Below the pieces are notes generated by a model that made no database searches, was not told the DNA's origin, and saw only the letters and a list, made by a program, of their open reading frames with translations. From NCBI GenBank assembly GCA_029936935.1, contig JAPYRQ010000010.1:1-39834 (forward strand): a DNA stretch of 39,834 nucleotides, written 5' to 3'. Shown here one piece after another: positions 19,017 to 28,845 of the stretch. Position 1 is the stretch's first letter. Each line of letters opens with the position of its first letter. This stretch comes from Dehalococcoidia bacterium. Its GTDB lineage: Bacteria; Chloroflexota; Dehalococcoidia; Lucifugimonadales; UBA1127. Position numbers and translations under genes: made by a program.

Positions 19017-20300
19017 CTAGTCGACTATACGATGGAAGGCGTCACGCAGCCTTGGGCCTACCTGAGCAAGCTCGTCTATCGTTGCGAAGCTGAGGGCCAG
19101 TCGGATGTGGGTGGTGTCAGACTCCTCACGTTTGGCGAAGAAATTTGATCCGGCCGCAAATGTCACACCTTCAATAGCCGCTTCCTTGGCAATCTCCTGC
19201 GCGGTTGCGCCAATGCACTCCGCCCAGATGAAGAAACCGCCGTCCGGTACCTCAAATCGTAGATATGGCTCACAGTACTCCTGGAGCGAGGCGACGAGTG
19301 TCTCGCACTTCTGGCGATAGAGGTCACGCATGCCGTCCAGGTGGGACTCCACTTCTCCTGAAGCCACATACTTTGCGATGGCCCGGTGGAGCAGAGGGCT
19401 GCCGCCCATATCGTACCGAACTCTTGCTACTGACTCGATGACCGGCACCTTGGCCTGAACCCAACCGACCCGGAGTCCGGTGGCGATGATCTTGCTGAAG
19501 GTGCCTATCTGTATGACACCGTGGCCGTCGGCGACCGCGTACAGCGAGGGCGGTGGTGGCTCATCGAAGAAAATCTCCGTGTAGGCCATGTCTTCCATGA
19601 TGAGGATATGGTGCTTGGCGCAGACCTCTATGAGGGCTTCACGAGTGGCCAGGGACATGGTTGCGCCTGTGGGGTTGTGGAAGTCAGGCACTGTGTAGAG
19701 AAGCTTGACCCGTTTGCCATCTGCCTCAACCTTGTTGGCAGCAGCATCGACACGGGCAGCAAAGTCGCCATCTTCTCCCAACTCCGCTTCAATAATGTCA
19801 CAGAGGTGGCCACGGATGGTTCGCAGGGAACCGGCGAAGTTCGGCTGCTCAGCGATGACGGTATCACCGGGGTCCAGGAAAGTATCGCAAATGGTGTCGA
19901 TTCCACCGGCGCTGCCGTGGGTCAACAGGAAGTTGTCCATAGTAAGGGAAACACCCTGGATACGTCCCTGACGGTCCGCCAATACTTGGCGGAGGTCATC
20001 AAAGCCAAAGACACCGCCATAACGGAGCGCCTCTGCCGGGTCTGATGCCAGCACGGAATCGAATGCTTTTTGAAGTCCAGAGACCGGTAGGCTGTCCGGG
20101 TCCGGGATGCCTCCACCCAGGTTAATAGGCGTAGCATGATTCGTAGCGGTGAAGCTGATCGACCTGCCTGGAGTACCCGCTTCTGTGGCGCTGATAGATG
20201 GCATTACTGCTGCGGATTTGGACAGAAACTGGGTGATGTCCTGACCTTCCCAACTCTGAGCTGCCTCTACTGCGCGTGTCTTGATTTTAGCTTGTGCCAT
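19017..20300 (-). CDS. PLP-dependent aminotransferase class I/II (2-aminoadipate/MocR-type)
   Basis: ..LRYGGVFGFDDLRQVLADR..VPDFHNPTGATMS..EDMAYTEIFF..GTFSKIIATGLRVGWVQA.. Confidence 0.9.
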   Translation of the reverse strand: MAQAKIKTRAVEAAQSWEGQDITQFLSKSAAVMPSISATEAGTPGRSISFTATNHATPINLGGGIPDPDSLPVSGLQKAFDSVLASDPAEALRYGGVFGFDDLRQVLADRQGRIQGVSLTMDNFLLTHGSAGGIDTICDTFLDPGDTVIAEQPNFAGSLRTIRGHLCDIIEAELGEDGDFAARVDAAANKVEADGKRVKLLYTVPDFHNPTGATMSLATREALIEVCAKHHILIMEDMAYTEIFFDEPPPPSLYAVADGHGVIQIGTFSKIIATGLRVGWVQAKVPVIESVARVRYDMGGSPLLHRAIAKYVASGEVESHLDGMRDLYRQKCETLVASLQEYCEPYLRFEVPDGGFFIWAECIGATAQEIAKEAAIEGVTFAAGSNFFAKREESDTTHIRLALSFATIDELAQVGPRLRDAFHRIVD

Positions 20301-20435
20301 ACTAGTCTCCCGTAAGCGATTTTCCATTTGACAGTCTACAGATTACCTATGATTCTGTCGACAGCGCGCTTGCCCTCGTCCGCGAGCGGGCGGATAATAC
20401 CCGGCAACAAAGCACATGACCCACAGGAGGATGAA

Positions 20436-21122
20436 ATGTCTGATGCCAAGCTGTCCGAATACAAAAAACAGATTTCTGATGCTGCCGATAATATCATGGG
20501 TTCCGGCATCCTTGGGAAAAGCTCCCACGGGAACATCAGCGCCAGGATACCCGGGACGGATACATTCCTGCTGACCTCCGTGAGCAACCTGAAGCAGATC
20601 ACCATGGACAATATCGGGTTGTTTGACCTGGACAACAACCTCCTGGACGGCTCTGTTATGCCGGCGAGTGCCGAGATTATCCCGATGCACGGCATCGTGT
20701 ACAAGATGCGCCCCGAGGCCGGCGGCGCAGTCCACACCCACGCACCTCGTGCAACCGCCTTTGCGGTGGCTGGCGTGCCGATACCCCCATCGTACGAACC
20801 TATGGTGCGCTTTGGTATGGCCAACGGCGTCCCAGTAACAACGTACGGCCCACGAGGGTCACAGGAGTCGGTGGACCTGATTGAGCAGGCCATCGATGGG
20901 AAAGAACAGATTCGAGGCTTGCTGCTTGGGAACCACGGAGTGCTGTCATTCGGCAAGGACGTGCCGGACGCGGTTGACGCTCACAAGATTATCGAAGAGT
21001 GCGCGGAGGTCATTCTGGCCTCTTACGCCCTTGGTGGCCCCAAGGAGATACCGGCGGCGCAGCGGTTGGCAGCGCAGGTTATCATGCAGACCTTTGCAGC
21101 GGTCGGTGAACAAAAGGCCTAG
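20436..21122 (+). CDS. class II aldolase/adducin family protein
   Basis: GSGILGKSSHGNISARIPGTDTFLLTS..HGIVYKMRPEAGGAVHTHAPRATAFAVAG..LLLGNHGVLSFGKD. Confidence 0.9.
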   Translation: MSDAKLSEYKKQISDAADNIMGSGILGKSSHGNISARIPGTDTFLLTSVSNLKQITMDNIGLFDLDNNLLDGSVMPASAEIIPMHGIVYKMRPEAGGAVHTHAPRATAFAVAGVPIPPSYEPMVRFGMANGVPVTTYGPRGSQESVDLIEQAIDGKEQIRGLLLGNHGVLSFGKDVPDAVDAHKIIEECAEVILASYALGGPKEIPAAQRLAAQVIMQTFAAVGEQKA

Positions 21123-21296
21123 GCAGGGCGTTCCCCCGATAAATCGGGGCAGGCCTGCACCCATATTCCTCCGGGTACCTAATGGAGATGTCCAGGATGC
21201 GGAGCGGTAAGGCGTTTGCCTGATTGGCGAGCCTTTGATACACTCGGCGCGCCGAATGGCGAAATATTGGCTATTTAACTTCAGGAGGGCTGACAC

Positions 21297-21920
21297 ATGA
21301 TCTATGAAATGAGGCGATACATTCTCAACCCCGGCACAGTCGCAGGGTGGGAGAAGGCTTTTGGGGATGCCTATCAGACCAGGGCCAAGTATTCTCAGTT
21401 GGGCGGCCTCTGGCACACGGAGATCGGTCCGCTAAACGAGGTCATTCACATCTGGCCCTATGAGAACCTTCAGCATCGGGCGGAGGTTCGTGCCGAGTCT
21501 GCAAAGGATCCTGCCGGCAATTGGCCACCCAGTGCTCCCGGCTCTGTTGTCACCATGGAGACTGATATCCTGGATCCGGTGAAGGGTATGACGGACTGGA
21601 CAGGCCCTCAGCAGTGGGGCAACCTCTATGAAATGCGTCAGTACACCTATGCTCCCGGCACATTGGGCAAGGTCGCTCCTGCGTTTGGCGAGGCTATTGC
21701 TGGACGAGCCGAGATCTATCCTGTTGCTGGCGTCTTCACAAGCTCCCTTGGCAACCTGAACCGCATGATTCAGTTGTTCCCGTTCAAGGACTGGGCCCAC
21801 CGCGACGAGGTGCGAGCCAAGTTCCGCGAGACCGGCGTATGGCCTCCCCACACCGATGCCAGTCCCGTTGCTCAGTTGGTGCGGCACATGATCCCCGCAG
21901 ACTGCTCACCGCTCCACTAA
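21297..21920 (+). CDS. NIPSNAP family protein (two tandem domains)
   Basis: MIYEMRRYILNPGTVAGWEKAFGD.. and NLYEMRQYTYAPGTLGKVAPAFGEAI.. Confidence 0.9.
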   Translation: MIYEMRRYILNPGTVAGWEKAFGDAYQTRAKYSQLGGLWHTEIGPLNEVIHIWPYENLQHRAEVRAESAKDPAGNWPPSAPGSVVTMETDILDPVKGMTDWTGPQQWGNLYEMRQYTYAPGTLGKVAPAFGEAIAGRAEIYPVAGVFTSSLGNLNRMIQLFPFKDWAHRDEVRAKFRETGVWPPHTDASPVAQLVRHMIPADCSPLH

Positions 21921-21943
21921 CACCTGCCATCGTTAAACGATAA

Positions 21944-21976
21944 GAAAGGGCGTCCCGGTCTCGGGACGCCCTTTCT
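21944..21976 (+). terminator. intrinsic terminator
   Basis: GAAAGGGCGTCCCGGTCTCGGGACGCCCTTTCT. Confidence 0.8.
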
Positions 21977-22026
21977 GTGTTCTATGCTTGGTTGCGTACC
22001 TCTGATGCTATAGGTACCCTCTGGTC

Positions 22027-22995
22027 ATGGACATGAAGGTCTACCTCTTTCGCCGCCTGCTCCAGGGCGTCCTGACGTTGTTCCTGGTCTCCATTGTGAT
22101 ATTCGTCATCCTTCGAGTTGCACCCGGCGATGTGGCAGACCTCATCATCACTGGTGGCGACGGCTCAAGCACCGGAGCGACGTCGCAGGAGAGGGAAGAG
22201 CTACGCCAGACGCTTGGGCTGGACCGCTCCCTGCTTCGACAGTACGTGGAGTGGTCCTGGGACATGGCAACGCTGAGCTGGGGGGAGTCGCTGTTCACAG
22301 GTCGCAGCGTTTGGGACGACTTCTTCCGCAAGCTCCCGGTGACCCTGCAGCTCAGCCTCATGGGACTGTTCATTGCGGTGGCGCTGGGGGTGCCCCTGGG
22401 CGTTGCTGCGGCGTTGAAGCAGGACACGTGGATGGACTACCTGGCACGCATCTTTGCGCTGGGCGGCGTCTCGCTTCCCCACTTCTGGCTGGCAACGCTG
22501 CTGCTGATTGCCGGTGTGCGCTATTTCACCTGGAGCCCGCCGTTGGGTTACGAATCGGTCATCGATGCTCCGTGGCGCAACATCACCCAGTTCATCTGGC
22601 CTGCTTTGGTGCTCGGCTACTCCGGGGCTGGCTTGCTAAGCAGGATGACACGATCCGCGGTCTTGGAGGTGATGCGACAGGAGTATATCCGCACGGCTAT
22701 GGCCAAGGGACTTCAAACTAGGGCTATCATGGGTCGACATACACTTCGGAACGCGCTGTTGCCCGTGATTACCGTTATCGGCATAGCCTTTGCGGCGCTG
22801 GTCAGTGGTTCCGTAGTGCTGGAGCAGGTGTTTGTGCTGCCGGGCGTGGGGCTGTTCTTGCTCGAGGCGGTGAAGTTCCGCGACTACACAGTGGTGCAGC
22901 CCATCATCGTCTTCTTTGCTGCGTGGGTGGTGCTGGTCAACATGACGGTGGATGTGATCTACACGTGGCTCAACCCGCAGGTGCGACATGGATAA
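22027..22995 (+). CDS. ABC transporter permease (DppB-type)
   Basis: YLFRRLLQGVLTLFLVSIVIFVILRVAPGD..LLSRMTRSAVLEVMRQEYIRTAMAKGL.. EAA motif. Confidence 0.93.
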   Translation: MDMKVYLFRRLLQGVLTLFLVSIVIFVILRVAPGDVADLIITGGDGSSTGATSQEREELRQTLGLDRSLLRQYVEWSWDMATLSWGESLFTGRSVWDDFFRKLPVTLQLSLMGLFIAVALGVPLGVAAALKQDTWMDYLARIFALGGVSLPHFWLATLLLIAGVRYFTWSPPLGYESVIDAPWRNITQFIWPALVLGYSGAGLLSRMTRSAVLEVMRQEYIRTAMAKGLQTRAIMGRHTLRNALLPVITVIGIAFAALVSGSVVLEQVFVLPGVGLFLLEAVKFRDYTVVQPIIVFFAAWVVLVNMTVDVIYTWLNPQVRHG

Positions 22996-23839
22996 CGTTG
23001 TTGTGCGATGGCTTGGCCGGACGGCCAGGGACAAGCCCCTTGGCGCCATCGGCGGGGTTGTGGTGCTGGCGCTGGTGTTGATTGCCCTGCTGGCACCGCT
23101 TATCGCCACCGCCGACCCCGTAGCCCAGGACGCCGATAGCATCCTCCTATCGCCGGGGACGGACCACTGGCTTGGCACCGACAACCTTGGTCGCGACCTA
23201 TGGAGTCGCATCGCCCATGGCGCACGAGTGTCGTTGGGGGTTGGCTTCATCTCCATCGCCATAGGGTCGGTGTTGGGCGGCGTGGCGGGCCTCGTCGGTG
23301 GCTACTACGGGAGATGGGCTGACGGCGTGTTGCAGCAAGTGTCAGACGCGTTGATGGCATTCCCAACGCTGGTGCTGGCCCTGGGCATCGTGGCGATATT
23401 GGGGGCATCGGCGACGAATGTGATTGTGGCCATCGCACTGGTGCAGGCACCCCGAGCGGCCCGGGTGGTCAGGAGTCAGGCGCTGGCGGTCAAATCGATG
23501 GAGTACGTTGCGGCATCGAGGCTGGTGGGCGCGGGCAGCGTTCAGATCATGTTCAAGCACGTGCTGCCCCACTGCCTTGCGCCGTTCATCGTCATCTTCA
23601 CCAACGCCCTGGGCATCGCCATCGTGCTGGAGGCTTCGCTGAGTTTTCTTGGGCTGGGAATTCCGGCGCCGGAGCCATCGTGGGGCGGGATGCTGGCGGG
23701 GCCCGGTCGCGACTACTTCAACGTTGCGCCGTGGATGGCCATCTGGCCGGGGGTGGCCATCGCACTGTCGGTGTATGGCTTCAACCTGCTTGGTGATGCC
23801 CTGCGCGATGTGCTGGATCCGCGCCAAAGACCGCTTTAA
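22988..23839 (+). CDS. ABC transporter permease (DppC-type)
   Basis: HWLGTDNLGRDLWSRIAHGARVSLGVGF..EYVAASRLVGAGSVQIMFKHVLPHCLAPFIV..; overlaps the upstream permease by 8 nt. Confidence 0.93.
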   Translation: MDNVVVRWLGRTARDKPLGAIGGVVVLALVLIALLAPLIATADPVAQDADSILLSPGTDHWLGTDNLGRDLWSRIAHGARVSLGVGFISIAIGSVLGGVAGLVGGYYGRWADGVLQQVSDALMAFPTLVLALGIVAILGASATNVIVAIALVQAPRAARVVRSQALAVKSMEYVAASRLVGAGSVQIMFKHVLPHCLAPFIVIFTNALGIAIVLEASLSFLGLGIPAPEPSWGGMLAGPGRDYFNVAPWMAIWPGVAIALSVYGFNLLGDALRDVLDPRQRPL

Positions 23840-23904
23840 CGTGTGCGGTGTGTCCTTGACCCAGCTACCAACAGCGGCGATACTTGAATGCGTTCTATGG
23901 CTAA

Positions 23905-23980
23905 CCGCCCGTAGCTCAGCGGATAGAGCACTGGGCTTCGAACCCAGGTGTCGGGGGTTCAAATCCCTCCGGGCGGACCA
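23905..23980 (+). tRNA. tRNA-Arg(TCG), CCA encoded
   Basis: CCGCCCGTAGCTCAGCGGATAGAGCACTGGGCTTCGAACCCAGGTGTCGGGGGTTCAAATCCCTCCGGGCGGACCA. Confidence 0.95.
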
Positions 23981-24088
23981 GCTAACTACCTCGTGAAGAG
24001 TTCAAACGGTGTTGCGCACCTCAAGTTTGGATGGCTTCCCGATATACCCAAGATAAGCTATTCAGCTTCTGATTGAGGAACACTTACA

Positions 24089-24628
24089 ATGTTTGAAGCC
24101 GTCATCGTTGGGGTTGCTGCGTTCTCTGCGGCAATCATTTACGCCACCTTTGCAGAATGGGTCATCCACGGCACATTCATGCACAGGCCACTGGCAAAAT
24201 TTAGGCACTTCTACCACGGCCACGCTGAGGTGCATCACGGCATCTACGGCTCCGACTCCACCTATCTTGTGGGTGACCGACCCCGTGAGGACATCAAGCT
24301 TGCTGTGTGGGCTATGCCCTTCCCCGTACTGGCGCATATGCCTGTTCTGATTGCCATTGCGGTGTTTGTGGGCCTGCCTGTAGCGATAGGGGTGTTCTCT
24401 GCGCTGACGCTCTACCAGGTCAGTTACGAGTACCTTCACTATTGCATGCACGTGCCGAACAAGCGATGGTTTGAGGGTATGCGATGGTTCACGTTCCTGA
24501 ACGAGCATCACCTGCAGCATCATGCGAGGCCCAACAAGAACCTGAACATCGTGATTCCGCTGGCTGATTTCATATTGCGGACACGCGTAACGCCCACTGA
24601 ACCTCTGAAGGCATTGCTGAGGCACTAG
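24089..24628 (+). CDS. fatty acid hydroxylase/sterol desaturase superfamily protein
   Basis: His boxes HGHAEVHH, HYCMH and EHHLQHH with transmembrane segments. Confidence 0.75.
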   Translation: MFEAVIVGVAAFSAAIIYATFAEWVIHGTFMHRPLAKFRHFYHGHAEVHHGIYGSDSTYLVGDRPREDIKLAVWAMPFPVLAHMPVLIAIAVFVGLPVAIGVFSALTLYQVSYEYLHYCMHVPNKRWFEGMRWFTFLNEHHLQHHARPNKNLNIVIPLADFILRTRVTPTEPLKALLRH

Positions 24629-24635
24629 GGCATGA

Positions 24636-25600
24636 CGGCCTATCTGGAACCCATAACCGGCGTCAGCCGTGGATAGTGGGATGTACAGGTTGACCTCCAG
24701 GTCTTCCAGGGTTTCCGTCAGGGTGTTATAGACCAGCACATGCTTAATCGTGAAGCCGACGGGCGGCGTCGAGCCAGTAAGGGCTATCGCCACGAACTCC
24801 TGGTCGTCGTCGATGACCAGGCCCGTCTCCCCCTCCAGCAGTTCCACCGTGGTCAGTTGCTTGAAACTGCCGTCCAACCCCACCCTCAGAATGTCTATCT
24901 TGTTACCCGTTCTCTGTTCCACTGCCCAGTAGAGGGCATCGTTGCCGTAGAAGACGTGGCGCTCCGTTGGCCAGATGCCCTGCATGAGCCGTAGCGACAG
25001 CGTCTTGGATGACAACTCAGCGCCCGTGGCCGGGTCTCGCTGCACGATGGTGTTATCAGCGAACGATATGAGCTCATCGCCGATGCCTCGAAGCCGCACA
25101 CCGGGCAACGTCAGCTCATCCTCGCCCGACGAGCCAAGCCCGACAGTCATGAGTCTACCGCCGCCACGTGGGTTGCCGAAGAGGTCTCGACTTATGGGAG
25201 TTCGGTAGTAGAGCTGGTCGCCAGCGATGATGAACGAAGCCGCCGAGAAGGTGTTGTTGCTCAGTGATGTGCCTGTGATGATGTCCAACTCATCGACATC
25301 GAATCAGGTGTTGTCGGACGCCCAGTCAGAACCCCAATCGCGATAAGAGAAGAGCCTGCCATTGAGTGTTACCGGGTAGATGGAGTTCTTGGACCAGCTG
25401 GGGGACGTCACACGCCTGAGTACATCAAGCTGGTTGGTTTCCGGGATGTAGCGGAGGATGCCCTTGGTATCGTCCTCCCAAGTGATTTTGAAGCCGGAAC
25501 CCGTTAAGGACTCGGTCTGCGTGCCAAAGGTGACGCGGTAGAAGATGGCCAGGGCGCCAGAGGTATGGACGGTGTGGGTTCCGGTTCTGGAGTTGACGTA
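24636..25600 (-). pseudogene. beta-propeller-like protein fragment with in-frame TGA, truncated at both ends
   Basis: [130 protein letters not shown]..; no start, breaks off after VNLYIPLSTADAGYGF. Confidence 0.6.
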
Positions 25601-25845
25601 TCGGTGGCGAGCAGCAACGGGTGGCTATCGCGAGGGCGCTGGCCAACGATCCTCCACTCCTTTTGCGTGACGAACCTACAGGCGCACTGGACACCGAGAA
25701 CGGCGACCTTGTGATGAACACGCTGTTCCAGGCCCAGAGCGACCTGAACACTGCCATAGTCATCGTGACGCACGACCCGCGGATTGCAGAGCGGGCTGAT
25801 CGACGATTAGTCATGACGGACGACCGATTCATCGACGGGAGTTGA
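25595..25845 (+). pseudogene. LolD/MacB-type ABC ATPase C-terminal fragment
   Basis: [80 protein letters not shown]; no Walker A. Confidence 0.85.
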
Positions 25846-25899
25846 CGCGCGCGTGTTCGCGAAGTAGCCTTGCTTAAATCTCAATCGTAGAGGAGAGCA

Positions 25900-27213
25900 A
25901 TGCTAAACGCACAGGACAACGAACTCCTTTCCAAGGTTGGCCCTGGCACACCTATGGGAACCCTCATGCGCGAATTCTGGATTCCGATTGGTCTTTCCAG
26001 CGAAGTAGCGGAACCAGACTGTGACCCCGTCCGCATCTTGATCCTGGGCGAGCAGTTAATTGCCTTCCGTGACAGCGATGGGAAGCTCGGTCTTATCGAT
26101 AATTTCTGCCCGCATCGTCGCGCCAGCATGTTCTTCGGTCGTAACGAGGAATGTGGCCTGCGTTGCGTGTACCACGGCTGGAAGTTTGACACCAACGGCG
26201 ACTGCGTCGACATGCCCTCGGAGCCTGCAGAGAGCAACTTCAAGGACAAGGTGAAGATCACTTCATACAAACTGGAAGAGCGCGGAGGCCTTCTGTGGGC
26301 GTACATGGGCCCACGCGGCACGGCTCCTGAGCTTCCGCACCTTGAGTCCAACATGGTGGAGAACACCAGCATTCAGATTTACCAGCGCGAGTGCAACTGG
26401 ATGCAGGCGTTGGAAGGCGATATCGATACCGTCCACACTCTGTTCCTGCACCTAGGCAGCGCCAAGTATGAGGACGCTCCTGAAGGAAGTTGGGCATGGT
26501 GGCACCTGCAGAACCGTGCACCCCACTTCTCTGCGGTAGAGACGGACTTTGGGACACTGTACGGCGCGTTCCGCCCCACGGAAAAGGGGACGAACTACTG
26601 GCGTTTTGCCAACTTCCTGATGCCTTTCTACGCCATGACACCTCCCGGGGTGCTTGGCCTGGGCAGCAAGTTCCGTGCATGGGTTCCCATGGACGACACC
26701 CACACCCTGGCAATTTCCGTGAACGAGGTAGCACCGGGCGGAAGGAAACCACCGGCAGAGGGCAACTGGGCCACCGGCCAGACACAGCTGCACCCTAACG
26801 GCACAGGGTTCCTGAACCGCTTCCAGTGTGTTGCTGACAAGGCAAATGACTACTTGATCGACCGTGAAGAGCAGCGAACGAAGACCTATGCTGGTCTCCA
26901 GAGCATCTTCATTGAGGATCAGGCTGTCACGGTCAGCATGGGTGAGATTGTGGACCGAACCAAGGAGCGTCTGGGCACCAGCGACCAGATGATCATCCGC
27001 ACTCGCCAGCGCCTCATCAAGGCTGCCAGAGCCATGATGGAAGGCGAGAACCCGCCAGAGGTGGATCATCCCGAGTTCTATGCTGTACGTTCCGGTGGCG
27101 CAATGCTGCCGGTGGGTGTGGACTGGGTTGAGGCCACCAAGGAGCTACGGAAGGCATTTACCGCCCATCCGGAGCTTGACATCGCAGTCATCGGCGGCGT
27201 ACCAGCCGTCTAA
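25900..27213 (+). CDS. Rieske [2Fe-2S] aromatic ring-hydroxylating oxygenase alpha subunit-like
   Basis: NFCPHRRASMFFGRNEECGLRCVYHGWKFDTNGDCVDMPSEP (Rieske CxH..CxxH); GDIDTVHTLFLHLG mononuclear Fe motif. Confidence 0.93.
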   Translation: MLNAQDNELLSKVGPGTPMGTLMREFWIPIGLSSEVAEPDCDPVRILILGEQLIAFRDSDGKLGLIDNFCPHRRASMFFGRNEECGLRCVYHGWKFDTNGDCVDMPSEPAESNFKDKVKITSYKLEERGGLLWAYMGPRGTAPELPHLESNMVENTSIQIYQRECNWMQALEGDIDTVHTLFLHLGSAKYEDAPEGSWAWWHLQNRAPHFSAVETDFGTLYGAFRPTEKGTNYWRFANFLMPFYAMTPPGVLGLGSKFRAWVPMDDTHTLAISVNEVAPGGRKPPAEGNWATGQTQLHPNGTGFLNRFQCVADKANDYLIDREEQRTKTYAGLQSIFIEDQAVTVSMGEIVDRTKERLGTSDQMIIRTRQRLIKAARAMMEGENPPEVDHPEFYAVRSGGAMLPVGVDWVEATKELRKAFTAHPELDIAVIGGVPAV

Positions 27214-27234
27214 CGACTGCTAAGTTTCGTAAAA

Positions 27235-27276
27235 AACAAGGGCTGCGACTCCCAGTGGGAACCGCAGCCCTTGTTT
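27235..27276 (+). terminator. intrinsic terminator
   Basis: AACAAGGGCTGCG...CGCAGCCCTTGTTTTTG. Confidence 0.8.
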
Positions 27277-27433
27277 TTGTTTGTTTATCAAAGAGGGTGG
27301 AGACGCCAGGGGGATCTAGCATCCCTGACGCCTCCTGAGGAGGACCTTATATATCCGGGCGGGCCAGGCGGGTTGGTGTCCCGAATCTCTACGCCTGTCT
27401 GGTCAAAGTTCTATGGCCTGACCCGCCCCAGGG

Positions 27434-28363
27434 CTACGCTAACACTGGCGTTGGTGCCACTACCCCAGCCCGCATCAACAACACCGGGCTACCAGCGTGT
27501 CGTACAACCCTGTCCGCAACGCTGCCAAGGACGAACCGCCCGACGCCAGAGCGACCATGTGTTGACATAATAACCAAGCTATTCGGCGTCTCCTTGGCAA
27601 TGTCCACTACCTGGATGGCCGGAGGGCCAGTGACCACCATGATCCGAATCTTTTCCACACCTTCCAGCTTCAACTGGGCTGCAGTCTTATCTAGGGCATC
27701 GGTGGACTGCTTCTCCATCTCCTCCGTGAAGTTCTCTGTGGGCCACGGTGCGTACTCCGGCCCCGCGGCATAGGTGGTTGGGAGGCTGATGGAACGGATG
27801 AGCAGCACTTCCAACTTCAGCGCCTTGGCTATTGCCATCGCCATTGGGAGGACAGCCTCGGCTAGCACTGACCCGTCCAGCGGAACAATGATGGTCTTCA
27901 ACTCTGTCTCCGATTCAGGCAAGGCCTCGTCCGTTGATTTGACCACCAACATCGGCGTTGTGGCCAGGTGGATGACCTTGTCGGTCACAGAACCCATGAG
28001 CCATCGACCTACTCCACCGCGTCCGTGGGTGGACATCGCGATAAGCGTATCCTCTTCTCTGTCACCCTCTTCGGCGATGATCTCGGCTGGTTTACCGATT
28101 CTTGTGCCGTGGCCGATTACCACGTCTTTGAACGTCCGCTTGATTCCATCAAGATAGTCCTCAGACTGGCTACGCAGAGCCGCGCCTACACGATCCATGT
28201 ATTGACCGACCATGGGGTTTGCGATATCGACGGCGGCGTCACGCTCACCGATCTTGAGCAACTCCACCTTGGCCTTGAGCACCGGGGCCAGTGCCCTCAC
28301 ATACGGAAGAACCCCTTCAGCAACCGTGGACCCGTCCAACGGAACTAAGATTCTCTTTAGCAT
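27434..28363 (-). CDS. universal stress protein (two tandem UspA domains)
   Basis: MLKRILVPLDGSTVAEGVLPYV..STHGRGGVGRWLMGSVTDKVI.. and ..IIVPLDGSVLAEAVLP..STHGRSGVGRFVLGSVADRVVRHAGSPVLL. Confidence 0.95.
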   Translation of the reverse strand: MLKRILVPLDGSTVAEGVLPYVRALAPVLKAKVELLKIGERDAAVDIANPMVGQYMDRVGAALRSQSEDYLDGIKRTFKDVVIGHGTRIGKPAEIIAEEGDREEDTLIAMSTHGRGGVGRWLMGSVTDKVIHLATTPMLVVKSTDEALPESETELKTIIVPLDGSVLAEAVLPMAMAIAKALKLEVLLIRSISLPTTYAAGPEYAPWPTENFTEEMEKQSTDALDKTAAQLKLEGVEKIRIMVVTGPPAIQVVDIAKETPNSLVIMSTHGRSGVGRFVLGSVADRVVRHAGSPVLLMRAGVVAPTPVLA

Positions 28364-28420
28364 TCCACTACCTCCTCCGGTATTTTCTGAGGGCTTTTGC
28401 CCTTTTCTGGAATCTCCTGC

Positions 28421-28612
28421 TTATGCTGCCTTGGCTACCTGCCGCTCTGCTGCGCCGATAAACTCATGAACCTTGCGGGGGTGAAGGAGAACGAACTCCT
28501 CTGCGTCCGGAAGAATGTATCCACATTGCAGACATCCAATGTACGTTTCGTATATATCGGACTCCGTATGGAGGTCTCCCTTGCACCGGGAACAACTCTT
28601 TATCCAGATCAT
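28421..28612 (-). CDS. small zinc-ribbon-like protein
   Basis: MIWIKSCSRCKGDLHTESDIYETYIGCLQCGYILPDAEEF; CxxC...CxxC. Confidence 0.7.
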   Translation of the reverse strand: MIWIKSCSRCKGDLHTESDIYETYIGCLQCGYILPDAEEFVLLHPRKVHEFIGAAERQVAKAA

Positions 28613-28738
28613 GATGTTCTCCTCGAGCTTTGCCGTCTCTTGCGGCTCGACTTCATCCTAAAGACAGCCGAGAGGCGACATAACCTCCCGGCGAGTAGCG
28701 TTGGTGTAGGGCTGAAGTTCAGATGAGTAGTGGTGCTC

Positions 28739-28754
28739 CTACCCTGATGGGTAG
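28739..28754. promoter_or_regulatory. palindrome CTACCC-TGAT-GGGTAG upstream of the histidine kinase; TATAAT box at 28807-28812
   Basis: Perfect 6-bp inverted repeat in the intergenic region ~92 bp before ATG 28846; a second copy of the half-sites at 31009-31026. Confidence 0.45.
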
Positions 28755-28845
28755 CGATTTCCGCATGGCTACACTACGTGGCCAGCTTTACCGGACGGGT
28801 TCCCTGTATAATCGAGGCGGAATCCCAGGATGAGACAGGAGTGCG

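Noticed and set aside
21134-21149. CCCCGAT-AA-ATCGGGG palindrome after the class II aldolase gene
   Set aside because: Could be a terminator or REP-like element, but there is no T-run and no second copy in the window, so no function is claimed.
22027-23839. DppB/DppC permeases plus the SBP at 12639-14480 as one transporter operon
   Set aside because: They are 7.5 kb apart with several unrelated genes and terminators between, and no DppD/F ATPases are adjacent; any pairing is speculative.
24062-24635. C-terminal half of the 408-aa minus-strand ORF 24062-25288
   Set aside because: Overlaps the fatty-acid hydroxylase on the plus strand; only the part upstream of ~24640 reads as real protein.
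25303-25309. In-frame TGA in the beta-propeller fragment (SDNT*FDVDEL) as a second selenocysteine codon
   Set aside because: No redox motif around it, the gene is truncated at both ends, and the nearby GATGTC/GACATC hairpin has its loop only 9 nt after the TGA. A nonsense mutation (e.g. Trp TGG to TGA) is simpler.
26452-27069. 205-aa minus-strand ORF
   Set aside because: Antisense to the Rieske oxygenase; no family resemblance.
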